Shown here: positions 1-9,603 of the stretch, in pieces | Numbering within the stretch: position 1 is the stretch's first letter | Layout: every line of letters starts with the position of its first letter | Source of the DNA: Winogradskyella haliclonae | GTDB lineage: Bacteria > Bacteroidota > Bacteroidia > Flavobacteriales > Flavobacteriaceae | DNA: 64,000 bases | Direction of reading: 5' to 3' | NCBI RefSeq assembly: GCF_014635865.1 | Contig: NZ_BMDQ01000002.1 | Coordinates: 248,001 to 312,000 of the forward strand | Notes under the pieces: model-generated | Seen by the model: only the letters and a program-made list of their open reading frames with translations | Databases searched by the model: none | What the model was told of the DNA's origin: nothing | Made by a program: the position numbers and the translations under genes

Positions 1-365
1 TGGCACTAATCTGGAATGGCATGGGCGTAAATGCTTATTTGCAGCAAGCCTATAATACGGAGAGCTATCGTGAAATGTACAGCCAGGAGCAATTAGAAAT
101 TGCTGCAAATTTGCCTTCATATATTACTGCAGCTTTTGCAATTGCAGTTTTTGGTGGTGTTTTGAGCTCTATCTTACTCTTATTACGAAAAAAACTAGCA
201 GCAACTATATTTTACGTATCATTATTAGCAGTTTTAGTTCAAATGGGATACCTATTAATTAATGGTTATGCAAGTAGTATAGGTATGACAATTATGATTA
301 TTCTATTTGCAATATTCCTAGCTTGGTTTGCTAAAAACTCAATCAATAAAAACTGGATTAGTTAA
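1..365 (+). CDS. Membrane protein, 5'-truncated by the window edge
   Basis: The reading frame is open from base 3, and the residues before the first Met (ALIWNG) read smoothly into it, so the true start lies outside the window. What is visible is about 120 residues with a soluble N-terminal stretch and three hydrophobic segments (about residues 34-56, 61-80 and 86-104 counted from the Met at base 21), separated by a short KK-rich loop. I recognise it only as a small integral membrane protein of a type common in flavobacteria. No catalytic motif is visible and I assign no function. It ends just before a bidirectional hairpin terminator shared with the convergent metalloprotease gene. Confidence 0.6.
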   Translation, partial: ALIWNGMGVNAYLQQAYNTESYREMYSQEQLEIAANLPSYITAAFAIAVFGGVLSSILLLLRKKLAATIFYVSLLAVLVQMGYLLINGYASSIGMTIMIILFAIFLAWFAKNSINKNWIS

Positions 366-408
366 AATTTAGAATAACTAATTCACTATGCTAAATGTGT
401 AATCCTAT

Positions 409-442
409 TAAAAAGGCTAATATTAAATATCAGCCTTTTTTA
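409..442. terminator. Bidirectional rho-independent terminator
   Basis: An 8-bp stem, AAAAGGCT (411-418) pairing with AGCCTTTT (432-439), is followed by T residues on the plus strand and preceded by A residues, so it can serve both converging genes. Confidence 0.7.
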
Positions 443-443
443 T

Positions 444-2252
444 TTACCTTATGATGATTTTTTGAGTCTTTACTTGACTATCATCATGTATTTTCACTAT
501 ATATATACCCGATGAAATACTTGATACATCAATTGAGTTTACAGAATTTGACGACTCTAATTTTTTACTTATAAGTAATCGCCCATTGATATCGTACAAA
601 TCAGCTATAGGCTTTGGAGTTAATTGACCTTCTATGTACAATTGATCTGTATCCTCAGAAGTATAAATTTTAAGACTATTTAGCTTATTTGATTCAACAG
701 ATAATGCAGACGATGCTTGAACATAGATTGTATAGTCCTCTGATTGCCCAGTTACTAGACCAGTATAACAAGCAGAATTAATTAAACTTATACCAGAATA
801 TCTATTATCTACTTCAGTAATAAGTCTAACTCTTACATAATCTTCATAAGGAATACTACTTGGATAACTAAGTGTAATTGGAATTGTAGAACCCGCAGCT
901 ATATCGTTATCTAAATATTGTTGTTCCGCTTCATCATCAAAATCTCCATCATCATTCCAATCAATCCATACACCTAACTGTTGCCAATTTACGCTAAACA
1001 TACCCACGTTAATTGTATTGGATTGGTCAGCGTCAATTTCAAAATAATTAGAACAGCTATCAGAATTATCAATATTTCCACCATCACTTGCAGACGAAAA
1101 GGAACTATATGTTACGCCGTTTAATTCTACACTTGTTATACCAGAATTATTTGTACTAGTAGTATTTGTGTTACAAACGAATGTTGGAGCTGAATACGTT
1201 ATATCTGGAGCTTCATCGCCATTAGAATTTGCTATCGCTGTACCTACCATAGCAGCTCTGGCTCTAGTTTTTTGGTCATTAGTTAGTCTATCAGTACAAT
1301 TGTAATAACTCATAATGTTATTAATCGTATTATTATCTACCCAAGCACTACCAGTACAAGAATTATTAGAAGGACATGTACTTGTTTCTCTTTGGTGAGG
1401 TACAGTATCGGCGCATCCATCACTATTGTTTCCCACTGCTGTATTTGCAGGACATGTGTCTGAAGCACCGTCGCCATTAGTGTCATCTCCTTGAAAAGTA
1501 TGGTATAAATGGAAATAATGGCCTAACTCATGTACTACAGTACTATTGTCTCCATTTGAATTAAGTCCCCAACCATTTGTATTCCCAGGATCATATCCAA
1601 AAACAGAAGACATCATTACGGAGCCATGGTTACTTGATGATTCATTATAGAAGTATGCGTAGCCTTGAAAACCAGAGCCTCCATTATTACCATCTAATTC
1701 AGTTACTATCCATATATTAAAATAGTCTGTTTGAGGCCAACTTATTAATGTCTTTATGTCATTATAGCTTGCTCCATTAGAATTTAGCACATTAACTCCA
1801 AAATTTGAATAACCTGATAATCCTGAAGCATTTACTCTATTAATACCAGTTGTTGTATTACAATCTGGATCTCTTTGAGCCAAAGCAAATTCTATTTCAA
1901 AATCTATAGGACTATTTGCAGTTAATCCTCTGTAAAAATCATTTAAATTGTTAATACTACTATGTATTTGTGCATCAGAAATATTAGCCCCTGTACCTAC
2001 TGCTTCTCCTGTTAGATGTAACACGTGAACAACAACAGGAATAGTTATTACTGCTCCGCTATTACGTTGTACAGTGCCATCTATAATTGCATTTTGAAGA
2101 TTTTCTTCAGAGATACGTTCTAAATCGACATAATTAGGATTTTGCCTTAAAATTTCTCTTTGAGTATCAAATGCACATTGTTGCGCATTGACATAACATG
2201 TAGTAGTTAATAACATTAGCACAAGTGCTAATGAAAAGGTAGTTTTTTTCAT
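444..2252 (-). CDS. Secreted M43-type zinc metalloprotease with GEVED domain and T9SS sorting signal
   Basis: This is a predicted extracellular peptidase of 602 residues. I chose the Met at base 2252 over the longer frame opening at 2288 because it starts a clear signal peptide (MKKTTFSLALVLML, cleavage near VNAQQ). The catalytic region has the zinc motif HELGHYFHLYH at about residues 241-251 and a following NIMSY Met-turn, as in pappalysin-like M43 enzymes. The usual Gly of HExxHxxGxxH is His here. A GEVED-type beta domain follows (about 345-510, with WIDWNDDGDF). A type A T9SS C-terminal domain ends the protein (about 528-602, with DINGRLL and SGIYIVKI). Transport across the outer membrane by the type IX system is inferred from that domain. 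Confidence 0.88.
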   Translation of the reverse strand: MKKTTFSLALVLMLLTTTCYVNAQQCAFDTQREILRQNPNYVDLERISEENLQNAIIDGTVQRNSGAVITIPVVVHVLHLTGEAVGTGANISDAQIHSSINNLNDFYRGLTANSPIDFEIEFALAQRDPDCNTTTGINRVNASGLSGYSNFGVNVLNSNGASYNDIKTLISWPQTDYFNIWIVTELDGNNGGSGFQGYAYFYNESSSNHGSVMMSSVFGYDPGNTNGWGLNSNGDNSTVVHELGHYFHLYHTFQGDDTNGDGASDTCPANTAVGNNSDGCADTVPHQRETSTCPSNNSCTGSAWVDNNTINNIMSYYNCTDRLTNDQKTRARAAMVGTAIANSNGDEAPDITYSAPTFVCNTNTTSTNNSGITSVELNGVTYSSFSSASDGGNIDNSDSCSNYFEIDADQSNTINVGMFSVNWQQLGVWIDWNDDGDFDDEAEQQYLDNDIAAGSTIPITLSYPSSIPYEDYVRVRLITEVDNRYSGISLINSACYTGLVTGQSEDYTIYVQASSALSVESNKLNSLKIYTSEDTDQLYIEGQLTPKPIADLYDINGRLLISKKLESSNSVNSIDVSSISSGIYIVKIHDDSQVKTQKIIIR

Positions 2253-2354
2253 AAGATTTGGGTTAAAGTTGCAAATTGCAATGCGCAATATAACTCAATT
2301 TTATGAAAAATTACATTTAAACGTTAAAAATACACTTTTAAACGATGTTTTCAA

Positions 2355-2954
2355 TTACTTATGTCGCTGCTTAAGGACTGAAATTATATCATTAAGCTGA
2401 TAGCCTTTTGCCTGTAAAAGAATTAAATAATGAAACAATAAATCAGCACTTTCATTAAGAAACAAATCATCATTTTGGTCTTTAGCTTCAATAACAGTTT
2501 CTACAGCCTCTTCTCCAACTTTCTGTGCAATTTTATTAATGCCTTTTCCGAATAACGAAGATACATAAGACGATTCTTTCTCTGGATTATCTTTCCTATC
2601 AGTAATAATTTGTTCTAATTGTGATAAAAACCCATAAGATTGTTTATTTTCTTCATGCCAACAGGTATCTGTTCCTGTATGACATGTAGGACCTTTAGGA
2701 TTGACAAATACAAGTAATGTATCATTATCACAGTCTAACTTAATATCTACTAGATTCAGAACATTACCGCTTTCCTCACCTTTGGTCCATAATCTATTTT
2801 TAGTACGGCTAAAAAAAGTTACCATACCAGATGCTTTTGTTTTTTCAAAAGCATCTTCATTCATATAACCTAGCATCAGCACATTCTTAGTTTGTGCATC
2901 TTGAATAATTGCTGGCACTAAACCATCCGAATTTTTATTGAAATCTATATTCAT
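2355..2954 (-). CDS. hisIE: HisIE: phosphoribosyl-AMP cyclohydrolase / phosphoribosyl-ATP pyrophosphatase
   Basis: This bifunctional enzyme catalyses the second and third steps of histidine synthesis: removal of pyrophosphate from PR-ATP, then ring opening of PR-AMP. Residues 1-105 are the cyclohydrolase domain, with the metal-binding DCDND and the Cys-rich GPTCHTGTDTCWHE segment. Residues 115-199 are the helical pyrophosphatase domain with KVGEEAVETVIEA. The 199-residue length is normal for the fused form. It is the last gene of the his operon, about 50 bp after hisF, a larger gap than elsewhere in the operon. No strong terminator is seen after it. Confidence 0.96.
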   Translation of the reverse strand: MNIDFNKNSDGLVPAIIQDAQTKNVLMLGYMNEDAFEKTKASGMVTFFSRTKNRLWTKGEESGNVLNLVDIKLDCDNDTLLVFVNPKGPTCHTGTDTCWHEENKQSYGFLSQLEQIITDRKDNPEKESSYVSSLFGKGINKIAQKVGEEAVETVIEAKDQNDDLFLNESADLLFHYLILLQAKGYQLNDIISVLKQRHK

Positions 2955-3004
2955 ATTACTTAATTATTTGATGCTGAAATGAGAACAGCATAACGCGTAT
3001 TTAT

Positions 3005-3760
3005 CTATAATCGCACAGGAATTCCCTGCTTTTTTAATTCTTTTTTTAATTCTAAAACTGGTATTTCTCCAAAATGAAACACACTAGCCGCTAAAGCTGC
3101 ATCTGCCTTTCCTTTTATAAAAGCATCTGCAAAATGCTGAATCGTTCCAGCGCCACCAGAGGCAATAATTGGAATATTAACTACACCTGAAAGTTTTCCT
3201 AAAGCTTCATTGGCAAATCCTGCTTTGGTACCATCATGATTCATAGAGGTAAATAAAATTTCTCCGGCGCCTCTTTCTTCTACTTCCTTTGCCCAATCAA
3301 AGAGTTTAATTTCTGTTGGAATTGTTCCTCCTGCTAAATGCACATACCAGTCGCCTTCAATTTGTTTTGCATCAATAGCTACGACGACACATTGGCTCCC
3401 AAACTTTTCTGATAATTCATTAATGAGTGCTGGTCGCTTAACTGCCGAAGAGTTTATAGATACTTTATCCGCACCACAATGTAATAAGGCATCAACATCT
3501 TCAATAGAAGAAATTCCGCCGCCTACAGTAAAAGGAATATTGACTTGCGCTGCCACTTTTAAAACCATCTCGTGCATGGTTTTTCTATTTTCGAGTGTTG
3601 CCGCAATATCCAAAAAGACCAATTCGTCAGCGCCTAATTCTGCATATTGCTTAGCCATAACCACTGGGTCACCAGCATCGCGCAAATCCACAAAGTTAAC
3701 ACCTTTTACAGTACGTCCATTTTTAATGTCCAAACAGGGAACAATTCGTTTTGTTAGCAT
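3005..3760 (-). CDS. hisF: HisF: imidazole glycerol phosphate synthase, cyclase subunit
   Basis: The TIM-barrel subunit takes ammonia from HisH and converts PRFAR to imidazole glycerol phosphate and AICAR. The 251-residue protein shows the expected N-terminal [15 protein letters not shown], with the catalytic Asp, and the phosphate-binding repeats VGGGI and [18 protein letters not shown] near the C-terminus is also typical. It begins 2 bp after hisA ends, so the two related barrels are almost certainly co-translated. Confidence 0.97.
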   Translation of the reverse strand: MLTKRIVPCLDIKNGRTVKGVNFVDLRDAGDPVVMAKQYAELGADELVFLDIAATLENRKTMHEMVLKVAAQVNIPFTVGGGISSIEDVDALLHCGADKVSINSSAVKRPALINELSEKFGSQCVVVAIDAKQIEGDWYVHLAGGTIPTEIKLFDWAKEVEERGAGEILFTSMNHDGTKAGFANEALGKLSGVVNIPIIASGGAGTIQHFADAFIKGKADAALAASVFHFGEIPVLELKKELKKQGIPVRL

Positions 3761-3762
3761 AA

Positions 3763-4488
3763 TTACGTGTTGATTATAAATTGCTCTAAGGCTTTTAATG
3801 AAATTCTATTCTCGTATATCGCTTTCCCAATGATAACAGCTTCACAACCCATATCTTGCAGTTTTGGGAGTTCGTCGTATTTAGAAATACCACCTGACGC
3901 AATTAATTTAATCGCTTTTACTTCATCTAATATTCGCTTGTATAGGTCAAATGATGGGCCTTCTAACATGCCATCCTTAGATATATCAGTACAAATCACA
4001 TACTTTACACCTTTGGTTTGATAATCTTTTATAAACGGAATCACTTTCAATTCACTGTCTTCTTGCCATCCGGATATCGCAATTTTCTCATCATTACAGT
4101 CAGCGCCTAGAATGATTTTATCTGAACCATACTTTGCAATCCAATTTTTAAATGTATCAGGATTTTTAACCGCTATACTACCACCTGTAATTTGATGTGC
4201 ACCAGATTCAAAAGCAATTCTCAAATCATCATCTGTCTTTAAACCACCACCAAAATCTATTTTTAAATTGGTTTTAGTTGCAATTTCTTCCAAAACCCTA
4301 TAATTAACTATATGACTTGCTTTAGCACCATCTAAGTCAACAACATGTAAATATTGGATGCCTGAATCTTCAAATGCTTTAGCGACTTCTATAGGATTTT
4401 CATTATAGACTTTTTTTGTATCATAATCACCTTTTGTTAAACGAACACATTGGCCGTTTATAATATCTATTGCTGGTATAATTCTCAT
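3763..4488 (-). CDS. hisA: HisA: ProFAR isomerase
   Basis: HisA isomerises the aminoaldose ProFAR to the ketose PRFAR. The 241-residue TIM barrel opens with [20 protein letters not shown], containing the catalytic Asp. It carries the FGGGLK and IASGGISK phosphate-binding loops and the [11 protein letters not shown] segment that holds the second acidic residue. It lies 1 bp after hisH and 2 bp before hisF in the operon. Confidence 0.96.
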   Translation of the reverse strand: MRIIPAIDIINGQCVRLTKGDYDTKKVYNENPIEVAKAFEDSGIQYLHVVDLDGAKASHIVNYRVLEEIATKTNLKIDFGGGLKTDDDLRIAFESGAHQITGGSIAVKNPDTFKNWIAKYGSDKIILGADCNDEKIAISGWQEDSELKVIPFIKDYQTKGVKYVICTDISKDGMLEGPSFDLYKRILDEVKAIKLIASGGISKYDELPKLQDMGCEAVIIGKAIYENRISLKALEQFIINT

Positions 4489-4489
4489 A

Positions 4490-5071
4490 TTATATGTCTA
4501 AAAAATTTTGAATTAGCTGTGCACCTACCGTACTACTTTTTTCTGGGTGAAACTGTACGCCAAAGAAATTCTCATTCTCTAATGCTGATGCATACTCTAT
4601 ATCGTAATTCGAAGTTGCTATGGATTGCTCACAATTTTCGGCATAAAAACTATGGACCAAATACATATAATCGCCCTCAGATATATTCTTAAATAAATCA
4701 GATTTTAAATTCGCAACTGTATTCCAACCCATCTGAGGTACTTTTACGTTGTTAGAAAAGCGTTTAACATTGGTGTTGAAAATCTCCAAGCCTTTGGTGT
4801 CACCTTCTTCTGTATGGTTACACATTAATTGCATTCCTAGACAAATGCCCAAAACAGGTTGCTTAAGCTCTGGTATCAATGCATCTAGACCGCTTTCTTT
4901 GAGCATTTTCATTGCCGAACTCGCTTCACCAACTCCTGGGAAAATAACTTTATCTGCTTTAATTATGTCATCCGGATTATGAGATAATACCGCATCATAA
5001 CCCAATCGTTGAAAAGCAAATTGAATACTCTTGATATTACCAGCACCGTAATTAACTATTTTTAAATCCAT
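4490..5071 (-). CDS. hisH: HisH: imidazole glycerol phosphate synthase, glutaminase subunit
   Basis: This class I glutamine amidotransferase feeds ammonia to HisF. The 193-residue protein has the oxyanion strand NYGAGN at its start, the nucleophile elbow GICLGMQLM with the catalytic Cys, and the His-Glu pair in FHPEKSS near the C-terminus. Its start codon overlaps the stop codon of hisB by one base (TAATG), a coupling arrangement also seen at hisB/hisC and hisD/hisG in this operon. Confidence 0.96.
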   Translation of the reverse strand: MDLKIVNYGAGNIKSIQFAFQRLGYDAVLSHNPDDIIKADKVIFPGVGEASSAMKMLKESGLDALIPELKQPVLGICLGMQLMCNHTEEGDTKGLEIFNTNVKRFSNNVKVPQMGWNTVANLKSDLFKNISEGDYMYLVHSFYAENCEQSIATSNYDIEYASALENENFFGVQFHPEKSSTVGAQLIQNFLDI

Positions 5072-6204
5072 TACAGCATTCCTTTTGTTGATGGCAAAAT
5101 CATTTTTTCTACATCTTGCTTTACAGCCATTTTAATAGCTTTAGCAAAAGCCTTAAAAATGGCTTCTATCTTATGATGTTCATTTGTGCCTTCAACTTTA
5201 ATATTTAAGTTACATTTTGCACCATCTGTAAAAGATTTAAAGAAATGATAAAACATTTCTGTTGGCATCTTGCCTATCATTTCGCGTTTAAATTCTGCTT
5301 CCCAAACCAACCAGTTACGACCACCAAAATCAATAGCCACTTGTGCTAAACAATCATCCATGGGTAATGAAAAGCCATAACGTTCTATACCTAATTTATT
5401 ACCAAGTGTTTTTGCAAAAACTTCTCCTAAGGCAATAGCTGTATCTTCGATAGTGTGATGCTCATCAACCTCTAAATCACCGTTTACCTTGATAGTTAAG
5501 TCCATTTGACCATGACGCGCTATCTGGTCTAACATATGGTCAAAAAAAGCAATACCTGTGTCTATTGTACTATTTCCAGTTCCATCTAAATTTAGGTCGA
5601 TTTTTATCTTAGTTTCATTGGTGTTTCTTTCGATAGTACCTATGCGTTCGGTTGTTTTTAAAAATCTATAGATGGCGCCCCAATCGTTTGTTTCTAGAGC
5701 TATATACGGCTCTAGTTCTTTGCTACTAACTGTAACTTCATCTGTTCCCAAATTGGTGTCATCGTTAATAAAGATGCCTTTTGCACCAAGATTCTTAGCC
5801 AATTCTACGTCAGTTAATCTGTCACCAATGACATATGAATTTGCCAAATCATAATCATCAGAAAAGTACTTAGTTAATAAGCCTGTGTTTGGTTTTCTGG
5901 TAGGTGCATTATCCTTAGCAAAAGTTCTATCAATAAATTGTTCTTCGAACACAACACCTTCTTGTTCAAAAGTTTTAAGAACAAAATTGTGAACTGGCCA
6001 AAAGGTGCTTTCGGGATATACTTCTGTACCTAAACCATCTTGGTTGGTTATCATGACTATTTCAAAATTCAATTCTTTTGCAATCTTACTTAAATATTGA
6101 AACACTTTTGGATAGAACTCTAGTTTTTCAAACGAATCTATTTGCTCGTCTGCTGGCTCTTTGATTAATGTTCCGTCTCTGTCTATAAATAATACAGGCT
6201 TCAT
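5071..6204 (-). CDS. hisB: HisB: histidinol-phosphatase / imidazoleglycerol-phosphate dehydratase
   Basis: This bifunctional enzyme of 377 residues catalyses two steps of the pathway. The N-terminal HAD phosphatase (about 1-165) has the nucleophile motif FIDRDGTL and the acidic [10 protein letters not shown]. The C-terminal dehydratase (about 185-377) has the duplicated metal-binding His motifs DEHHTIED and NEHHKIEA plus FFDHMLDQ. The fused form is known from enterobacteria and is also usual in Bacteroidota. Its start overlaps the hisC stop codon by one base. Confidence 0.96.
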   Translation of the reverse strand: MKPVLFIDRDGTLIKEPADEQIDSFEKLEFYPKVFQYLSKIAKELNFEIVMITNQDGLGTEVYPESTFWPVHNFVLKTFEQEGVVFEEQFIDRTFAKDNAPTRKPNTGLLTKYFSDDYDLANSYVIGDRLTDVELAKNLGAKGIFINDDTNLGTDEVTVSSKELEPYIALETNDWGAIYRFLKTTERIGTIERNTNETKIKIDLNLDGTGNSTIDTGIAFFDHMLDQIARHGQMDLTIKVNGDLEVDEHHTIEDTAIALGEVFAKTLGNKLGIERYGFSLPMDDCLAQVAIDFGGRNWLVWEAEFKREMIGKMPTEMFYHFFKSFTDGAKCNLNIKVEGTNEHHKIEAIFKAFAKAIKMAVKQDVEKMILPSTKGML

Positions 6205-7238
6205 TATAGTTGGTTTAAAATCTCAATTAGTAATTGGTTTTCTTCTGCTGTTCCTACGGTAAATCGCAAACAGTTTTCACACAAAGGTTGCGTTGTTCTG
6301 TTTCTAACAACAACACCCCTTTTGATTAATTGTAAATATCGTTGATTAGCATCATCCACTTTGACCAATAGGAAGTTTGCATCTGATGGATATATTTTTT
6401 GAACAAAAGAAACATTAGACAACGCATTGGCTAATATTGTTCTCTGTTCTAATATTGAATTGACCTCTTGTATTACTTGCCCCAATTCATTTAATCGTTC
6501 TAATGCTTTGTCTTGAGTTAATTGATTAACATTATACGGTGGTTTAATTTTATTTAATATTGAAATAATATATTCTGAAGCATAACATATACCCAATCGA
6601 ATTCCTGCTAAACCATATGCTTTAGAAAGTGTCTGTGTAACAATTAGGTTAGGAAACTCATTCAATCGACTTATCCAGCTGTCACTGTTAGAAAAATCAA
6701 TATAAGCTTCATCAATAACTACGATACCGTTGAAACCTTTTAATAACGCCTCAACTTTATTAGAATTAAAACTATTAGCGGTTGGGTTGTTTGGTGAACA
6801 TAAGAATAACAGTTTTGAAAACTCATCCTGCATCTTAAGTATTTCATTGACCTTTGGTTCAAAATTATCATCTAATACTACACTTTGAATTTTAACCGCA
6901 TTCAAATCAGCCAAAACCGAATACATCCCATACGTTGGTGGTAAGGTGATTACATTATCACGACTAGGTTCACAAAAGGCTCTGAATACTAAATCTAAAA
7001 CTTCATCACTACCATTTCCCAGCAATATTTGTGATGTTTTTACACCTTTTATGTTCGATAGACGTTCTTTTACTTTCGATTGCTGTGGGTCTGGATACCT
7101 ATTGATATTGGTTTGAAATGGATTTTCGTTGGCATCAATAAAAACCATATCCGCAGAAGCATCTTTATACTCATCTCTCGCGGAAGAATACGCCTTTATG
7201 GTCTTAATATTATCTCTTAAAAGATTTTCTATATTCAT
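6204..7238 (-). CDS. hisC: HisC: histidinol-phosphate aminotransferase
   Basis: This fold-type I PLP aminotransferase converts imidazole acetol phosphate to histidinol phosphate. The 344-residue protein has the PLP-lysine segment [14 protein letters not shown], the cofactor-binding LGNGSDEV and CSPNNPTAN, the Asp-Tyr pair VIDEAYIDF, and the C-terminal Arg motif LRFTVGT that binds the substrate. Its start codon overlaps the hisD stop codon (ATGA). Confidence 0.96.
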   Translation of the reverse strand: MNIENLLRDNIKTIKAYSSARDEYKDASADMVFIDANENPFQTNINRYPDPQQSKVKERLSNIKGVKTSQILLGNGSDEVLDLVFRAFCEPSRDNVITLPPTYGMYSVLADLNAVKIQSVVLDDNFEPKVNEILKMQDEFSKLLFLCSPNNPTANSFNSNKVEALLKGFNGIVVIDEAYIDFSNSDSWISRLNEFPNLIVTQTLSKAYGLAGIRLGICYASEYIISILNKIKPPYNVNQLTQDKALERLNELGQVIQEVNSILEQRTILANALSNVSFVQKIYPSDANFLLVKVDDANQRYLQLIKRGVVVRNRTTQPLCENCLRFTVGTAEENQLLIEILNQL

Positions 7239-8521
7239 GATTCTAAATCTTTTAATCGCAATGTTACTGCGTTCTTATGCGCTTGCAATCCTTCAGCTTC
7301 TGCCATAAGCTCAATTGCTGAACCAATGTTTTTAATCCCTTTCTTGGAAATTCTCTGAAATGTCATGCTCTTTAGAAAACTATCTAAGTTGACTCCAGAA
7401 TAGGCTTTAGAAAACCCATTTGTAGGTAATGTATGGTTTGTACCAGATGCATAATCGCCAGCACTTTCTGGTGTATAATTACCAATAAAAACTGAACCAG
7501 CATTACTGACATTTTCAATGAAAAAATTGTCATTAGAAGTTGAAAAAATAAGGTGCTCTGGACCATAGCTATCAATTAATTCTAATGCTGTTTCAAAATC
7601 ATCTACGACTACAATTCTTGAATTATTTATGGCATCAGCAGCCATTTCTTTGCGAGGAAGCTTATCTAGCTGATTATAAACTTCAGCATTCACCGCTTCT
7701 GCGAAATATTTTGATGTGCTTACCAAAATCACTTGACTATCCGATCCATGCTCTGCTTGACTTAACAAATCTGAGGCAACGAATGCCGCATTTGCAGACT
7801 CATCAGCCATGACTAGCAGCTCGCTTGGGCCAGCTGGCATGTCAATGGCTACACCATATTTTGTAGCCAATTGTTTTGCCACAGTTACATATTGATTTCC
7901 TGGGCCAAATATTTTATATACTTGTGGGATAGACGCTGTTCCAAAGGTTAATCCAGCTACTGCTTGTATGCCGCCAACTTTTACAATTTTTGTTACACCA
8001 CATAGTTGTGCTGCATATAAGATTTCATTTGCGATTTTACCTTCTTTGTTAGGCGGCGAACACAATACAATCTCTTTGCACCCTGCAATGTTTGCTGGTA
8101 CAGCTAGCATTAAAACTGTTGAAAATAAAGGCGCAGTACCTCCAGGAATGTATAAACCTACTTTTTGAATAGGACGCTTTTCTTGCCAACACTCTACACC
8201 TTCCATAGTTTCGATAAAGACTTTATCTGTTTTTTGAGCTTTGTGGAACTTTTCGATGTTAGATTTAGCTAATTGGATGGCTTGTTTTAATTTATCTGTA
8301 ACATTATTTAGAGCTTGAACGATTTCGTCTTCTGAAACAACTAAAGCATTTAATGCTACATTATCGAACTTTAGCGTGTAGTCTTTTAATGCAGCATCTC
8401 CATTCTCTTTTATGTCGTTAAATACTGTATTGACTATAGATTCTATAGCGTCTACAGTTTTAGTTGGTCTCTCCAGAATACGTGACCAATCATTTCTTTT
8501 TGGATTCTCAATCAATCTCAT
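7235..8521 (-). CDS. hisD: HisD: histidinol dehydrogenase
   Basis: HisD catalyses the two NAD-dependent oxidations from histidinol to histidine, with one bound zinc. The protein is about 428 residues long from the chosen start. Visible motifs are GGTAPLFSTVLMLA, GPGNQYVTVAKQ, DMPAGPSELLV, the zinc-binding QAEHGSDSQ, the catalytic Glu-His in GPEHL, and ESAGDYASGTNHTLPT. The frame extends to 8548, but I prefer the Met at 8521 because its ATG overlaps the hisG stop by one base (TAATG), matching the coupling elsewhere in the operon. The sequence that follows (MRLIENPKR) is also a normal HisD N-terminus. Confidence 0.95.
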   Translation of the reverse strand: MRLIENPKRNDWSRILERPTKTVDAIESIVNTVFNDIKENGDAALKDYTLKFDNVALNALVVSEDEIVQALNNVTDKLKQAIQLAKSNIEKFHKAQKTDKVFIETMEGVECWQEKRPIQKVGLYIPGGTAPLFSTVLMLAVPANIAGCKEIVLCSPPNKEGKIANEILYAAQLCGVTKIVKVGGIQAVAGLTFGTASIPQVYKIFGPGNQYVTVAKQLATKYGVAIDMPAGPSELLVMADESANAAFVASDLLSQAEHGSDSQVILVSTSKYFAEAVNAEVYNQLDKLPRKEMAADAINNSRIVVVDDFETALELIDSYGPEHLIFSTSNDNFFIENVSNAGSVFIGNYTPESAGDYASGTNHTLPTNGFSKAYSGVNLDSFLKSMTFQRISKKGIKNIGSAIELMAEAEGLQAHKNAVTLRLKDLES

Positions 8522-9378
8522 TACAGCACCATATTTTCGATTGGACAAACTAATATACCTTCCGCTCCATTAGCTTTTAATTCGTCAATAACATCCCAAA
8601 AATCGTTTTTATTAATTACTGAGTGTAATGAGCTCCAACCCTCTTTTGCAAGAGGTAGTATCGTTGGACTATTCATGCCCGGTAGAATTTGAACAATTTT
8701 ATCAAGCTTATCATTTGGTGCATTTAGCAATACGTATTTGTTTTCTCGTCCACGCAGTACAGACTTTAAACGGAATTGAATTTTATTTATAATTACTTGC
8801 TGTTCTTCTGAAATCTTTGGCGAAGTCGCTAATACAGCTTCAGATTTTAATAATACTTCTATTTCTTTTAACCCATTTTTAAACAATGTGCTACCACTAG
8901 AAACAATATCACAAATACCATCAGCTAAACCAATATTTGGTGCAATCTCAACTGAACCATTAATGATATGAAGATTGGCTTTTACACCTGCTCTATCCAA
9001 AAACTGATTAACCGTATTTGGATAAGACGTAGCAATTCGTTTTCCTTCTAAATCTTTCAGACTTTTTGCTGTAGAGGATTTTGGCACTGCAATTGATACC
9101 TTACATTTTGAAAAGCCTAAACGCTCAACAATAGTCAAATCATTTCCTTTTTCAATCAATACATTTTCGCCTATAATGGCTGCATCTACAACACCATCTC
9201 TAAGATATTGAGGTATATCACCATTTCTTAGATAAAAGACTTCTAATGGGAAGTTTCTGGCTGAAGCTTTGAGTTGGTCTTTGCCATTATCTATAGAAAT
9301 ACCTATGGCTTTTAAGATTTTCATTGAGTCTTCATTAAGACGACCCGATTTTTGGACTGCAATTTTTAATTTATTCAT
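8521..9378 (-). CDS. hisG: HisG: ATP phosphoribosyltransferase, long form
   Basis: HisG condenses ATP and PRPP in the committed step of histidine synthesis. From the Met at 9378 (MNKLKIAVQKSGRL) it is 285 residues, the long form, with a C-terminal ACT-like regulatory domain (about 215-285, with KIVQILPGMNSPTI) expected to mediate histidine feedback. I reject the frame opening at 9432 because those extra codons lie in the attenuator hairpin. It is the first structural gene of the operon and lies directly downstream of the leader peptide and terminator. Confidence 0.95.
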   Translation of the reverse strand: MNKLKIAVQKSGRLNEDSMKILKAIGISIDNGKDQLKASARNFPLEVFYLRNGDIPQYLRDGVVDAAIIGENVLIEKGNDLTIVERLGFSKCKVSIAVPKSSTAKSLKDLEGKRIATSYPNTVNQFLDRAGVKANLHIINGSVEIAPNIGLADGICDIVSSGSTLFKNGLKEIEVLLKSEAVLATSPKISEEQQVIINKIQFRLKSVLRGRENKYVLLNAPNDKLDKIVQILPGMNSPTILPLAKEGWSSLHSVINKNDFWDVIDELKANGAEGILVCPIENMVL

Positions 9379-9421
9379 TTTTAAATTTGAATAGTTTGAA
9401 AAAATAGATGCGTTTACAAAC

Positions 9422-9456
9422 AAAAAACCCATCTGAATTTATCAAACGGGTTTTTA
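9422..9456 (-). terminator. his operon attenuator terminator
   Basis: Read on the minus strand, AAAAACCCGTTTGA pairs with TCAGATGGGTTTTT across a 5-base loop, allowing two G-U pairs, and ends in a T run. It lies between the His-rich leader and hisG, so it would stop transcription before the structural genes unless an alternative fold prevents it. Confidence 0.8.
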
Positions 9457-9485
9457 AGTATATTTTGAAATCATTCAATACATCT

Positions 9486-9539
9486 TCACCTCGCTTGAGC
9501 GATTAAATGAAAATGATGATGTAATTGAGTAATATTCAT
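9486..9539 (-). CDS. hisL: his operon leader peptide (HisL-like)
   Basis: This 17-residue reading frame, too short for routine ORF calling, reads MNITQLHHHFHLIAQAR. Four of its 17 residues are His, three of them consecutive and the fourth one residue later. It ends 30 bp before the attenuator terminator and 107 bp before hisG. A short TCGC/GCGA hairpin sits at codons 13-17. The arrangement is that of a ribosome-stalling leader: low charged tRNA-His stalls the ribosome on the His codons and should favour antitermination. The peptide itself is not expected to have a function. The antiterminator pairing is not worked out here. Confidence 0.85.
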   Translation of the reverse strand: MNITQLHHHFHLIAQAR

Positions 9540-9571
9540 GTCTTATTTTGTTGAAACAAATTTTCAGAAAA

Positions 9572-9599
9572 AATAATTACAATTCCAAGTGTTTAACAA
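9572..9599 (-). promoter_or_regulatory. Candidate his operon promoter
   Basis: On the minus strand a TTG (9599-9597) is followed after 17 bases by TAATTATT (9579-9572). This approximates the Bacteroidota TTG / TAnnTTTG consensus but lacks its final G. The predicted transcript would start near 9565, about 25 bases before the leader ATG. Confidence 0.35.
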
Positions 9600-9603
9600 A
9601 CTT

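Noticed and set aside
3423-3773. 116-residue plus-strand frame inside hisF
   Set aside because: Antisense shadow of a strongly conserved hisF; no family pattern, no start signal.
9379-9432. Longer HisG start at 9432
   Set aside because: The extra codons lie in the attenuator hairpin and have no homology to HisG.
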